A stretch of 64,000 nt of DNA, taken from positions 72,783 through 136,782 of the forward strand of contig DASXSB010000030.1 of the NCBI GenBank assembly GCA_036506275.1, read 5' to 3'. This stretch comes from DASXSB01 sp036506275. Its GTDB lineage: Bacteria; Methylomirabilota; Methylomirabilia; Rokubacteriales; CSP1-6. The notes beneath the pieces are model-generated. The model ran no database searches. It was not told the origin of the DNA and worked only from the letters and a program-made list of their open reading frames with translations. Of this stretch, positions 15,651 to 24,381 are shown in pieces (the first letter of the stretch is position 1; every line of letters starts with the position of its first letter). The position numbers and the translations under genes are program-made.

Positions 15651-16709
15651 ATGTTTAAGTTGCCCTTCTTGCGTAAAGCGGCGGATGTCTTCGGCCTCGA
15701 TATCGGCTCCAGCGCCATCAAGGTCGTGCAGCTCGACGGGTCGGGCAAGTCCTACCGCCTCTCCGCGCTCGGCATCACCTCGCTCGGCCCCGACGTCATC
15801 ACCGAGGGCGCCATCAAGGATCCGGGCGCGGTCGTGGACGCGATCAAGGACGCGGTGGCCAAGGCCGGCATCAAGACGACCGACGCCGCCATCGCAATCG
15901 CCGGACGCGAGCTGATCATCAAGAAGGTTCAGATCCCGGAGGTCCCGGAAAAGGAGCTGCGGGGCGCCATCCAGCTGGAGGCGGAGCACCACATCCCGTT
16001 CTCGATCGACGAGGTCTTCCTCGACTACCAGGTCGTCGGGCACCACGATCGCGTCCTCGATCTGATCCTGGTCGCGGTGAAGAAGTCGAAGGTCATCGAG
16101 TACGTGGGAGTGGTGGAAGAGGCGGGCCTCAATCCGGTCATCGTCGACGTCGACGGCTTCGCCCTCGGCAACCAGTTCGAGCTCAACCATCCCGGCGAGG
16201 ACGGAGAGGCGGTCGCCCTCATCGATATCGGCGCCTCCATCATGAAGACCAACGTGGTGCGGGGAGCGGCGACCATCTTTGCGCGCGACATCCCGTTCGG
16301 TGGTCATCGCTACACGGAGGCGATCGCCGAGCACCTCCGGATTTCCCGCGACCGCGCGGAGGAAGCCAAGCTCGGCCGCGCTCCCGACATCGCCTGGGAC
16401 ACGCTCGCGCCCGCCCTGGAAGCGGTATCGCGAGAGCTCTCGCTCGAGGTGCAGCGGACGTTCGACTACTTCGCGTCCACCGCCGAGTCGGAGCGCATCG
16501 CCAAGATCGTCCTCGCCGGCGGCTGCGCGCAGCTTCCCGGTCTCGACGACTACCTCTCCTCGAGTTGGGGAATCCCCGTCGAGCTCGCTCGGCCCTTCGA
16601 GCGCGTCGACGTCTCGCGCGAGTACGCGGATGCCGTGGCGGCGGCCGGCCCCGCCCTCGCGGTGGCGGCAGGTCTCGGACTCCGCCGGCCAGGAGACAAG
16701 GACGCATGA
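15651..16709 (+). CDS. pilM: Type IV pilus assembly actin-like ATPase PilM
   Basis: This cytoplasmic actin/FtsA-fold protein binds the PilN N-terminus and links the alignment complex to the motor. Its 352 residues show the phosphate-1 loop GLDIGSSAIKVVQLDG near residue 16, VVDAIKDAV, the SHS2-like insert (EAEHHIPF), a second loop IDIGASIMKTNVVRG around 188-202 and the adenosine motif VLAGGCAQLPGLDDYL near 285-300. Its stop overlaps pilN as ATGA, beginning the coupled pilMNOPQ set. Confidence 0.94.
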   Translation: MFKLPFLRKAADVFGLDIGSSAIKVVQLDGSGKSYRLSALGITSLGPDVITEGAIKDPGAVVDAIKDAVAKAGIKTTDAAIAIAGRELIIKKVQIPEVPEKELRGAIQLEAEHHIPFSIDEVFLDYQVVGHHDRVLDLILVAVKKSKVIEYVGVVEEAGLNPVIVDVDGFALGNQFELNHPGEDGEAVALIDIGASIMKTNVVRGAATIFARDIPFGGHRYTEAIAEHLRISRDRAEEAKLGRAPDIAWDTLAPALEAVSRELSLEVQRTFDYFASTAESERIAKIVLAGGCAQLPGLDDYLSSSWGIPVELARPFERVDVSREYADAVAAAGPALAVAAGLGLRRPGDKDA

Positions 16710-17263
16710 TCAGGATCAACCTCGCGCCCGCACCCGAACGCCGACGGGGGGCCGGGTTCCGGATCTCGGTACCGAGCTTCAACCTCGGCATGCTGTTCTT
16801 GGTCGTGTACGCGGTGGCCTTCCTCGGCATCGGCGCCTACTGGAAGATCCTCTCCAGCGCCGAGAGCCGCTTGACCGCCAGCATCCACGACGGCCAGCGC
16901 GAGCTCGACACCCTCAAGCTCAAGATCGGCAAGCTCGGGAAGGTGAAGGAGCTGCACGCCGAGCTCCAGAAGCGGGTCGCGGCCATCGAGACGCTCACGA
17001 AGGATCAGACGCGGCCCATCCTCCTCGTGGACGCATTCGCCGACATGATCCCCCGCGATCTGTGGATCACCGGTATCGAGGAGCGCTCCTCGTCCCTCAA
17101 GGTCACGGGCACCGCCTTCTCCACGACGGCCGTGGCCGACCTCATGTCGAACCTCCGCGCCTCGGGGAGGTTCAAGGAGGTCGATATCGTGGTCTCGCGC
17201 CAGGACCTCACCAAGACCCCGCGCCTGGTGACCTTCGAGGTCACCTGCCGGTTCGAGATCTGA
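16706..17263 (+). CDS. pilN: Type IV pilus alignment protein PilN
   Basis: This is a bitopic inner-membrane protein of 185 residues. It begins MIRINLAPAPERRR, the conserved PilM-binding INL-P motif. One membrane span (about 30-50), a coiled coil (about 55-100) and a ferredoxin-like periplasmic domain follow. The ATG at 16706 overlaps the pilM stop and puts INLAP at the very N-terminus, which decides the start. Confidence 0.92.
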   Translation: MIRINLAPAPERRRGAGFRISVPSFNLGMLFLVVYAVAFLGIGAYWKILSSAESRLTASIHDGQRELDTLKLKIGKLGKVKELHAELQKRVAAIETLTKDQTRPILLVDAFADMIPRDLWITGIEERSSSLKVTGTAFSTTAVADLMSNLRASGRFKEVDIVVSRQDLTKTPRLVTFEVTCRFEI

Positions 17264-17264
17264 G

Positions 17265-17882
17265 ATGGAATCGCTGAAGACGGCGTTCGCTCCGATTCTG
17301 AACGCGCCGAAGCCGCACAAGATCGCGATCGGCGTGATGGTGCTCGTGCTCGTGGGCGGCCTCACGTACTACTTCCTCCTGTCCCCGCTCCAGCAGCGAG
17401 TGGCCGAGCTGGAGACGCAGAACGAGCAGGTGCAACGCGAGGTGGCCCAGCATCGGGCGATGGTGGCCGACCTCGAGCGTTATCGCCGCGAGGCCGCCGA
17501 GCTCGAGAAGCGTCTGGCCATCCTCCAGGAGAAGCTGCCCACCGAAAAGGAGATGCCGCCGCTCTACCGCACCATGTCGGACGCGGCGTTCGAGTCGGGC
17601 CTGGCGGTGTCGCTCTTCCAGCCGCGTGAGGCCAAGGTCCGCGACTACTACAACGAGATCCCGATCAGCATCGTCGCCGAGGGCGGCTATCACGAGCTCG
17701 GTGAGTTCCTCGAGAAGGTGGGCAGGCTGCCGCGGGTGGTGACGGTGGGCGACATGAAGCTCAGCGGCCTCACGAGGCAGAAGAATCCGATGAAGGCCGA
17801 GGTGACGTTCGCTACCTACACCTACCGCCCGGTTGGTTCGCCGCCGGCGCCGAAGCCCGGCGCCGCGCCAGGAGCCAAGTGA
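17265..17882 (+). CDS. pilO: Type IV pilus alignment protein PilO
   Basis: This 205-residue bitopic inner-membrane protein is the partner of PilN. One transmembrane helix (about 25-45) and a long coiled coil (about 47-90, VAELETQNEQVQREVAQHR) are followed by a ferredoxin-like domain with LFQPREAKVRDYYNEIPI and GGYHELGEFLEKVGRL. The C-terminus is Pro/Ala rich. It starts one base after the pilN stop, and its own stop overlaps the pilP ATG (TGATG). Confidence 0.92.
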   Translation: MESLKTAFAPILNAPKPHKIAIGVMVLVLVGGLTYYFLLSPLQQRVAELETQNEQVQREVAQHRAMVADLERYRREAAELEKRLAILQEKLPTEKEMPPLYRTMSDAAFESGLAVSLFQPREAKVRDYYNEIPISIVAEGGYHELGEFLEKVGRLPRVVTVGDMKLSGLTRQKNPMKAEVTFATYTYRPVGSPPAPKPGAAPGAK

Positions 17883-18343
17883 TGACGGTCTCGCGCTCTC
17901 TGTTTTGGTCGCTCGGGCTGGTGACTACGCTGACCGCCTGCAGCGGCGGCCCTTCGGGGCCGGAGCTGACAGTGGCCCCCAAGCCGGCCGCACCCGGTCA
18001 ACCGGTGGCGGCCGTCGTCACGCCGCCGCCGGCGATGCCCGAAGGCTCCCGCGTCGGCTACGACCGTAAAGGCCGGCGAGACCCATTCGAGGTGCTGGAG
18101 GTCCGGCAAGGCGCCAAGGGAGTGACGGTGTCTTCCGCCAAGCTCACCGGCATCGTGCGCGGCGATGGTTCGCCGCTGGCACTCGTGGAGACGCCGGAGG
18201 GACTCGGCTACATCCTCAAAACGGGCGACACCCTGGGCGACGGACGACTTCTCGAGATCGGGCAGGACACCGTGGTGTTCGGCGTTGTGCCGACGCCAGG
18301 TGAAGCCGCTAACCGCGTGATCTTAAAACTGGCGACCAACTAA
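17882..18343 (+). CDS. pilP: Type IV pilus lipoprotein PilP
   Basis: PilP is a periplasmic inner-membrane lipoprotein connecting PilN/O to PilQ. The 153-residue protein has a signal peptide ending in LTAC (lipobox, cysteine near residue 20), a Pro/Ala-rich linker, then the compact PilP domain with RRDPFEVL (about 62-70), LTGIVRGDGSPLALVETPEGLGYIL-type strands and a GDTLGDGRLLEI motif. It begins at an ATG overlapping the pilO stop. Confidence 0.9.
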   Translation: MTVSRSLFWSLGLVTTLTACSGGPSGPELTVAPKPAAPGQPVAAVVTPPPAMPEGSRVGYDRKGRRDPFEVLEVRQGAKGVTVSSAKLTGIVRGDGSPLALVETPEGLGYILKTGDTLGDGRLLEIGQDTVVFGVVPTPGEAANRVILKLATN

Positions 18344-18345
18344 TC

Positions 18346-20760
18346 ATGAGTCATTCACGGAGAGGTATGCGGACGACAGTGCGGCGGCTGGCGTTGATTC
18401 TCCTGATGCCGGTAGCGGCGTCGGCGGCAGAGACGCGGACCGAGAGCAGCGTTGTCCGGCTCACGGACGTGAGTGTCGTCTCCCAGCCGGGAGGCACGGC
18501 GGTCCACATCAAGACCGAAGGCGCCGTGAAGTACCGGGCGGAGATGATCGACTCCCCGAACCGGCTCGTCATCGACTTCGAGGACACGAAGTACAGCTGG
18601 CGGAAGACGCCGCTCACGGTGAGCGCGCCGCCCGTCAAGCAGATCCGCGGCAGCCAGTATCAGAGCGGGATCGCCCGCGTGGTCGTGGAGCTGTCACAGA
18701 AGTCCGGCTATTCCGTGCGCGAGGATCCGGACGGCCTCACCGTGATCCTTCCCTCCGCCGCGCCCGCGCCGCGAGGGGCCGATGCCAGGACGCCCGCGGC
18801 AGAGCCGAAAACGGCGGCGGCGGCGCCGAAGAGCGCGGCGGCAACGGAGGCGAAGGCGCCCGCAATCGGCGAAGGCGCGGCCGCGGTCGCGACACCGGGA
18901 GAGTCGACGGGGACTGCCGGCAAGACCAACCCCCCGAAGCCCGCGAAGACGACGGCTGACGCGAAGCCAGGCGTACGCCTCGCTCAGGCCCCGGCGCCCG
19001 CGCAGGCCCCGACGACGGCGCCGGCGGCGGAGCGGCGTCTGATCTCGCTCGACTTCAAGGACGCCGACGTCGTCAACCTCCTCCGTATCCTCGCCGCCGA
19101 GAGCAGCAAGAACATCGTCATCGGCGAGGACGTCAAGGGCAAGATGTCGATCTCGCTCCGCAACGTCCCGTGGGAGCAAGCCCTCGACACGATCCTCGAA
19201 TCGCGCGGCCTCGTGAAGGTGGAATCGGGCAACGTCATCCGCATCGTGTCGTCCGAACAGCTCACGAAGGAGCGCGAGGCCCGGGCGCGCGTGGAGGAGG
19301 CCAAGGTCAAGGCGGAGGCCGACGTCCGCGCGAAAGTCGCGGAGGCGGCGCTGAAGGAGGCGGAGGCGCTCACCAAGAAGCTGGTCGCCGACGCTGCCGC
19401 CAAGGAGGCGGAGGCGCGCGGGCCGCTGAGGGAAGAGACCATCCGCCTGTCGTACGCCGATCCCGACATCGTCGCCGAAACCCTGCAGGGAATCCTCGGG
19501 ATCCCGAAGGAAGGACAGAAGATCCAGGGACCCGGCATCATCGGCGGCCCCCCGAATCCCGAGCTCCAGCCGTACGGCGCACCGCCCGGGACCCAGACGG
19601 TCACCATGCCGCCCGTCTCCGTCTCGCAGGACGTGCTCGCCAAGGGCCTCACCATTCGCGCGCACAAGCCGACGAACACGATCTTCCTGCGCCTGTACGA
19701 AGCGGACCTCGAGCGCATCAAGAAGCTGGTCCGCGAGTCGCTCGACATCCCGCTGCCGCAAGTCAAGATCGAAGCGCGGATGGAGATCCTCGACCGCAAC
19801 GCGCTCGAGCAGATCGGTGTCCAGTGGGGCGGCCTCGTCAGCGGCACGGCGGCGACGACTTCTCTCGTCGGTCAGGGCATGCAGACGACCACCGCGGGTG
19901 GCCAGACCGTCCCGTTCCTGCCCGGCTTCATCCAGGGCACGAACCAGATCATCGACATGGTCCCGGTTCTCGGCGGCATGGGCCTCAACGGGCGACAGAC
20001 CGTCCTCGCTCAGCCAAGCGTGATTCCGCCCGCGATCCCGCCCGCCACCGGCGGTCTTCCCGTCAGCTTCCAGACCGGGCTCCCGCTCGGCGGCAACCTC
20101 GTGAACCTGCCCATCAGCGCCCTCCCGAACGCCGGACCGCTTCCGGCGGCGGGGCTCTCGTTCGGGATCATCGGCACGAAGTTCAACATCAACCTCGCGC
20201 TGCAGGCACTCGCCGAGCAGGGAAAGACGCGCACGCTGGCCCGGCCCGAGATCGTCACCGTGGAGAACAACAAGGCCACGATGTCGCTCGGCGAAGAGAT
20301 TCCCTACGCGACGATCAGCTCGGCGGGCACGCAGATCCAGTTCAAGGAGGCGCTGCTCAAGCTCGAGGTGACGCCGACGGTCATCCAGGAAGGCTCCGAC
20401 ATCAAGATCAAGATGCTGGTCGTCGTCGAGAACAACTCCCGCGGTACCGTGGTGAACCTCGGCTCCGCCGGTCAGCCGCCGGCCATCAACCGCCGGAAGG
20501 CGGAGACCCAGGTCCTCATCAAGGAGGGCGACCGCCTCATCATCGGCGGCGTGACGACGGCAGTGAACCAGAATACGGTCCGGAAGGTCCCGATCCTCGG
20601 CGACATGCCGCTGCTGGGGCTCCTCTTCCGGCAGAAGGAAAACTTCGAGAGCGGTCGCGAGCTGGTCGTGTTCCTGACGCCGAGCGTCCTGCGCTCCGTG
20701 CTCGCCGCGCCCGCGCCGCCTCCGGCGCCCCCCGCCCCGCCCGCGCCCCCCGCGCGGTAA
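18346..20760 (+). CDS. pilQ: Type IV pilus secretin PilQ
   Basis: This outer-membrane secretin forms the pilus exit pore. The 804 residues contain a signal peptide (cleaved near ASAAE) and an AMIN peptidoglycan-binding domain (about 28-130). After it come a Pro/Ala-rich linker (130-220), an STN/N0 domain (about 230-305), a Lys/Glu/Ala helical insert (305-365), a secretin N1 domain (about 365-475) and the secretin core (about 480-785). The core carries the VLIKEGDRLIIGG and VPILGDMPLLGLLF signatures. The C-terminus is a short proline/alanine tail. A second ATG at 18367 has GGAGAGG close upstream and gives a tidier signal peptide, so either start is possible. Confidence 0.94.
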   Translation: MSHSRRGMRTTVRRLALILLMPVAASAAETRTESSVVRLTDVSVVSQPGGTAVHIKTEGAVKYRAEMIDSPNRLVIDFEDTKYSWRKTPLTVSAPPVKQIRGSQYQSGIARVVVELSQKSGYSVREDPDGLTVILPSAAPAPRGADARTPAAEPKTAAAAPKSAAATEAKAPAIGEGAAAVATPGESTGTAGKTNPPKPAKTTADAKPGVRLAQAPAPAQAPTTAPAAERRLISLDFKDADVVNLLRILAAESSKNIVIGEDVKGKMSISLRNVPWEQALDTILESRGLVKVESGNVIRIVSSEQLTKEREARARVEEAKVKAEADVRAKVAEAALKEAEALTKKLVADAAAKEAEARGPLREETIRLSYADPDIVAETLQGILGIPKEGQKIQGPGIIGGPPNPELQPYGAPPGTQTVTMPPVSVSQDVLAKGLTIRAHKPTNTIFLRLYEADLERIKKLVRESLDIPLPQVKIEARMEILDRNALEQIGVQWGGLVSGTAATTSLVGQGMQTTTAGGQTVPFLPGFIQGTNQIIDMVPVLGGMGLNGRQTVLAQPSVIPPAIPPATGGLPVSFQTGLPLGGNLVNLPISALPNAGPLPAAGLSFGIIGTKFNINLALQALAEQGKTRTLARPEIVTVENNKATMSLGEEIPYATISSAGTQIQFKEALLKLEVTPTVIQEGSDIKIKMLVVVENNSRGTVVNLGSAGQPPAINRRKAETQVLIKEGDRLIIGGVTTAVNQNTVRKVPILGDMPLLGLLFRQKENFESGRELVVFLTPSVLRSVLAAPAPPPAPPAPPAPPAR

Positions 20761-20785
20761 GGCGAAAAGCGCGCGTTCCCCGGCC

Positions 20786-20816
20786 CCACGCCCTGCGGCG
20801 CCGCCGCAGGGCGTGG
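20786..20816. terminator. Strong 14-bp hairpin between pilQ and aroC
   Basis: A perfect 14-bp stem (CCACGCCCTGCGGC / GCCGCAGGGCGTGG) with a GCC loop lies 26 bases after the pilQ stop and 26 bases before the aroC ATG. No U-tract follows (TAAGCTTGG), so it may be a mRNA stabiliser or a factor-assisted terminator rather than an intrinsic one. Confidence 0.5.
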
Positions 20817-20841
20817 TAAGCTTGGCGCTCCGAGAGACACC

Positions 20842-22014
20842 ATGCCTGCCACACTCCGCTTTCTCACCGCCGGTGAGTCCCACGGAGAGGCCCTGACCAC
20901 GGTCATCGACGGGATGCCGGCCGGCCTCCCGTTGACCGAGGCCGACATTAATATAGACCTCGCCCGGCGCCAGCGCGGCTACGGCCGCGGGGGCCGCATG
21001 AAGATCGAGCGCGACCAGGTGCACATCACGGCCGGAGTCCGCGGCGGTATCACCCTCGGGAGCCCCATCACCCTCACCATCGCCAACCGTGACTGGGAGA
21101 ACTGGAAGGCGACGATGGCGGTGGGGGCGCCCGACGACGCGGCCGCGCTGAAACAGGTCACGCGGCCGCGGCCCGGCCACGCCGACCTCGCAGGGGCCAT
21201 GAAGTACGGCCACCGGGACATCCGCAACGTCCTCGAGCGCTCGAGCGCCCGCGAGACCACGGCGCGGGTGGCGGTGGCGGGTGTGGCCAAGCGGCTGCTC
21301 GCCGAGTTCGGGATCACGATCCTGAGCCACGTCACGGAGATCGGCGGGGTGCGGGTGGGCGACGTCGAGATGGCGTGGGACGACGTCACCCGGCGCGCCG
21401 AGGCCTCCGAGGTGCGCTGCGCGGACCCGGAGGCGGAGGCGGCCATCATCGCCGCCATCGACGACGCCAAGGCCAAGGGCGACACGCTGGGCGGCGTCTT
21501 CGAAGTCGTGGCGCTTGGCTGTCCGGTCGGCCTCGGCTCCTACGTGCAGTGGGACCGGCGGCTCGACGGCCGCATCGCCCAGGCCCTCTGCTCCATCCAG
21601 GCCATCAAGGGCTGCGAGTTCGGGATGGGCTTCGAGACGGCGCGGCGTCCTGGCTCGGGCGTCCACGACGAGATCTTGTTCGACGCCGCCGCCGGATTCG
21701 GACGCTCGAGCAACAACGCGGGTGGTCTCGAAGGTGGGGTCACCAATGGACAGCCGGTGGTGGTCCGTGCCGCCATGAAGCCGCTCTCCACCCTCCGCAC
21801 GCCGCTCCGGTCGGTGGACGTGGCCACCAAGCAAGCGGTGGAGGCGGTGGTGGAGCGCAGCGATGTGTGCGCCGTTCCCGCCGCCGGCATCGTGGGAGAG
21901 GCGATGGTGGCCATCGTCCTCGCTGACGCCTTCCTGGAGAAGTTCGGTGGCGACAGCCTCGACGAGATCCGCCGCAACCACGGCGCCTACCTGGACAGCC
22001 TGAAGCAGTGGTAG
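20842..22014 (+). CDS. aroC: Chorismate synthase
   Basis: It catalyses the last shikimate step, 5-enolpyruvylshikimate-3-phosphate to chorismate, using reduced FMN. The 390-residue length is standard. Signatures include the N-terminal TAGESHGEALTTVIDGMPAG, the RRQRGYGRGGRM loop, GKMSRGRPGHADLAGAMKYGH-type residues (RPRPGHADLAG), the ARETTARVAVAGVAKRLL helix and the C-terminal RSDVCAVPAAGIVGEAMVA. It sits with aroB after pilQ; chorismate is also the substrate of the trpE product further along. Confidence 0.97.
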   Translation: MPATLRFLTAGESHGEALTTVIDGMPAGLPLTEADINIDLARRQRGYGRGGRMKIERDQVHITAGVRGGITLGSPITLTIANRDWENWKATMAVGAPDDAAALKQVTRPRPGHADLAGAMKYGHRDIRNVLERSSARETTARVAVAGVAKRLLAEFGITILSHVTEIGGVRVGDVEMAWDDVTRRAEASEVRCADPEAEAAIIAAIDDAKAKGDTLGGVFEVVALGCPVGLGSYVQWDRRLDGRIAQALCSIQAIKGCEFGMGFETARRPGSGVHDEILFDAAAGFGRSSNNAGGLEGGVTNGQPVVVRAAMKPLSTLRTPLRSVDVATKQAVEAVVERSDVCAVPAAGIVGEAMVAIVLADAFLEKFGGDSLDEIRRNHGAYLDSLKQW

Positions 22015-22048
22015 GACGCCGCCCGCACGAGCGCGGCGAGGCCTACTG

Positions 22049-23134
22049 ATGGTCGTGACCGTCGATCTCGGAAGCTCGTCCTACCGCATCGTCGTGGAAG
22101 CGGGCGCGCTCGGCACGGTGGGATCGCGCCTGCGCGAGCTCGGCGTCGGCGACCTCGTGGCCGTCGTCAGCAGCCCGTCCATCACGGAGCTCCACGGCAA
22201 GACCGTCATCGACAGCCTCGACGCGACGGGATTCCAGGTGCTGAGTCTCGCCGTTCCCGAGGGCGAGGCCGCGAAAACGCTCGCCGTGGCCGAGCAGTGC
22301 TGGAACGGCCTCCTCGACGCGGGCTTCGACCGCACCTCGACGGTGGTCGCCCTCGGCGGCGGCGCCGTGGGCGACGTGGCGGGGTTCGTGGCGGGGACGT
22401 ACATGCGCGGGGTGAACGTGGTGCAGGTGCCGACCACACTCCTCGCGCAGGTCGACGCCTCCATCGGCGGCAAGACCGCCATCGATCATCCGCGCGCCAA
22501 GAACTTGATCGGGGTGTTCCACCAGCCCCGGCTCGTTCTCGTTGACCCCGCCGCCGTGGGGACGCTGCCGGCGCGCGATTTTCGGTCCGGGCTGGCGGAG
22601 ATCGTGAAGCACGGCATCGTCCTCGACGCCTCCTACTTCGCGGAGGTCGAGGCGGCGGTGGCGCCCCTGCTCGCGCGCGATCTCGCCACCCTGGAGCGGA
22701 TCGTGGGCGGCTCGTGCCGGCTGAAGGCGTCGGTGGTGGAACGGGACGTCCAGGAGGCGGCGCTGCGCGCGGTCCTGAACTACGGCCACACCATCGGCCA
22801 CGCGCTCGAAGCCGCCACCGGCTACACGCGATGGACGCACGGGGAGGCGGTATCGCTCGGCATCGCGGCGGAGGCGCGACTGGCGAACCGCCTGGGACTG
22901 GCGACGCCGGCGACGGTGGAGCGCCAGGAGCGCCTGCTCAGCGCCCTCGGACTCCCCATCCGGACGCAGGCGGTGAACGTGGAGGCCGTGCTCGGCGCCA
23001 TCCGTCACGACAAGAAAGCGCGCAACGGGCGCGTGCCCTTCGTCCTCGCTCCCACCCTCGGAAGCTTCCGCGTCGTCTTCGACGTGTCACCGGACGACGT
23101 GCGGGCCGTCGTGAACGAGGTCACGTCGGGGTGA
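22049..23134 (+). CDS. aroB: 3-dehydroquinate synthase
   Basis: This NAD- and zinc-dependent enzyme converts DAHP to 3-dehydroquinate, the second shikimate step. The 361 residues show the NAD-binding GGGAVGDVAGFVAGTYMRG (about residues 106-124) and VPTTLLAQVDASIGGKTAI. The metal-ligand region SGLAEIVKHG and the histidines of LNYGHTIGHALE are also present. It follows aroC by 34 bases. Many bacteria have aroK next to aroB beside pilQ; here aroC takes that place. A promoter for the next gene overlaps its stop. Confidence 0.96.
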   Translation: MVVTVDLGSSSYRIVVEAGALGTVGSRLRELGVGDLVAVVSSPSITELHGKTVIDSLDATGFQVLSLAVPEGEAAKTLAVAEQCWNGLLDAGFDRTSTVVALGGGAVGDVAGFVAGTYMRGVNVVQVPTTLLAQVDASIGGKTAIDHPRAKNLIGVFHQPRLVLVDPAAVGTLPARDFRSGLAEIVKHGIVLDASYFAEVEAAVAPLLARDLATLERIVGGSCRLKASVVERDVQEAALRAVLNYGHTIGHALEAATGYTRWTHGEAVSLGIAAEARLANRLGLATPATVERQERLLSALGLPIRTQAVNVEAVLGAIRHDKKARNGRVPFVLAPTLGSFRVVFDVSPDDVRAVVNEVTSG

Positions 23135-23164
23135 TTGACAACGAAAACGGCCGGTACGTATAAC
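23135..23164 (+). promoter_or_regulatory. Sigma-70 promoter of the TPR-protein gene
   Basis: A perfect -35 TTGACA (23135-23140) and TATAAC (23159-23164) are separated by 18 bases. The predicted start near 23171 is only about 2 bases before the ATG, so the transcript would be leaderless. Confidence 0.65.
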
Positions 23165-23172
23165 AGAACGCG

Positions 23173-23802
23173 ATGTCGGTGGAAGACGCCACAACCGCCA
23201 ACGCCATCCGCCGGCACGAAGAGCGGCTCGCGCGGGATCCTCAGTCGCTCGCCTTTGCGCAGCTCGCCGACCTCTATCGCAAGGCGGGGCGCACACGGGA
23301 AGCGATCAGCATCTGCCGGGAAGGACTGACGCGCTATCCGCACTACACGACCGCCCGCTTAATCCTTGCCAAGACCCTCATGGCCGATGGCGATCTCGCG
23401 GACGCCGTAGTCGAGCTGGAGGCGATTCTGGAATCGAGTCCGGCCGACGTGCAGTGTCATCGCCTCGCCGCCGAGGCGCGACGTCGCAGTGGTGACCTCG
23501 ATCTGGCCGTCAAGCACCTGGAGGCGGCCACACGGCTCGATCCGGGCGACCGGGAATCGCGCGTGCTCCTGGCGCTCCTCCGCGCCGACCCCGCCGGCAC
23601 CGGGGAGGCCACGGGCGTGGCCCGCGTGCTGCGCGACGACACCTTCGTGAACGTGACGTTCGCGACGACGTGCCTGGAGCAGGGGCTCGCGGACGAGGCG
23701 GCGCTCGTCTTCACGCGCATCTTGCGGCGCGATCCCGATCACAAGGATGCGCGCGAAGGGCTGGAATCCGCGCTGCGGGCGCGGTCACGACGGAAGGGGT
23801 AG
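23173..23802 (+). CDS. Tetratricopeptide-repeat protein
   Basis: This 209-residue cytoplasmic protein consists largely of helical TPR-type repeats. Recognisable units include LAFAQLADLYRKAGRTREAIS, ARLILAKTLMADGDLADAVVELEAIL, HRLAAEARRRSGDLDLAVKHLEAA and the last unit TTCLEQGLADEAALVFTRILRRDP. There is no signal peptide, membrane span or catalytic motif. It is probably a scaffolding partner, but for what cannot be read from the sequence. A strong promoter directly before it separates it from aroB, and efp begins 6 bases after it. Confidence 0.85.
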   Translation: MSVEDATTANAIRRHEERLARDPQSLAFAQLADLYRKAGRTREAISICREGLTRYPHYTTARLILAKTLMADGDLADAVVELEAILESSPADVQCHRLAAEARRRSGDLDLAVKHLEAATRLDPGDRESRVLLALLRADPAGTGEATGVARVLRDDTFVNVTFATTCLEQGLADEAALVFTRILRRDPDHKDAREGLESALRARSRRKG

Positions 23803-23808
23803 CGAGCG

Positions 23809-24381
23809 ATGCAGGTCTCGACGGCGGAGTTCAAGAAGGGGTTGCGGATCGTCTTCGACGACGCGCCCTACGTCATCGTGGATTTCCAGCACGTGAAGCC
23901 GGGCAAGGGCGGCGCCTTCGTGCGCACGAAGCTGAAGCACATGCGGCTGGGGAAGGTCATCGACAACACGTTCCGCTCCGGCGAGAAGGTGGAGCTGGTG
24001 GACTTCGAGGACAAGCACATGCAGTTCCTCTACCGCGACGACCGCTATCACTTCATGGACATGGAGTCGTACGAGCAGGTCTCGCTGTCGGCCCAGGAAG
24101 TGGGAGACGCCCGCGAGTATCTCAAGGAAAACACCGAGGTCGACGTGCTCTACATCGACGGCGCCCCCGCGACGGTGGAGCTGCCGAACTTCGTGGAGCT
24201 GGCCGTCGCCCGCACCGATCCCGGCGTCCGCGGCGACACCGCGCAGGGGGGAACGAAACCCGCCACCCTGGAGACGGGCGCCGTGATCCAGGTGCCGCTC
24301 TTCTTGAACGAGGGCGACGTGGTGAAGGTAGACACGCGCACGGGCGAGTACCTCGGCCGCGTGGCGACGGCGGGCGCGTGA
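23809..24381 (+). CDS. efp: Elongation factor P
   Basis: EF-P rescues ribosomes stalled at polyproline stretches. The 190 residues form the three beta-barrel domains of EF-P. The domain I loop is VKPGKGGAFVRTKL, with Lys33 at the position modified in many bacteria (the lysine rather than the arginine type). KHMQFLYRD and the acidic C-terminal ...YLGRVATAGA are also typical. The proline-rich tails and linkers of PilQ, PilO and several ribosomal proteins here are potential clients. The stop overlaps the accB ATG by one base. Confidence 0.96.
   Translation: MQVSTAEFKKGLRIVFDDAPYVIVDFQHVKPGKGGAFVRTKLKHMRLGKVIDNTFRSGEKVELVDFEDKHMQFLYRDDRYHFMDMESYEQVSLSAQEVGDAREYLKENTEVDVLYIDGAPATVELPNFVELAVARTDPGVRGDTAQGGTKPATLETGAVIQVPLFLNEGDVVKVDTRTGEYLGRVATAGA

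Noticed and set aside
18694..21981. Very long open frame (1095 codons) on the strand opposite pilQ and aroC
   Set aside because: It is an antisense shadow of two strongly conserved genes, with low-complexity Arg/His/Asp-rich translation typical of high-GC codon bias.
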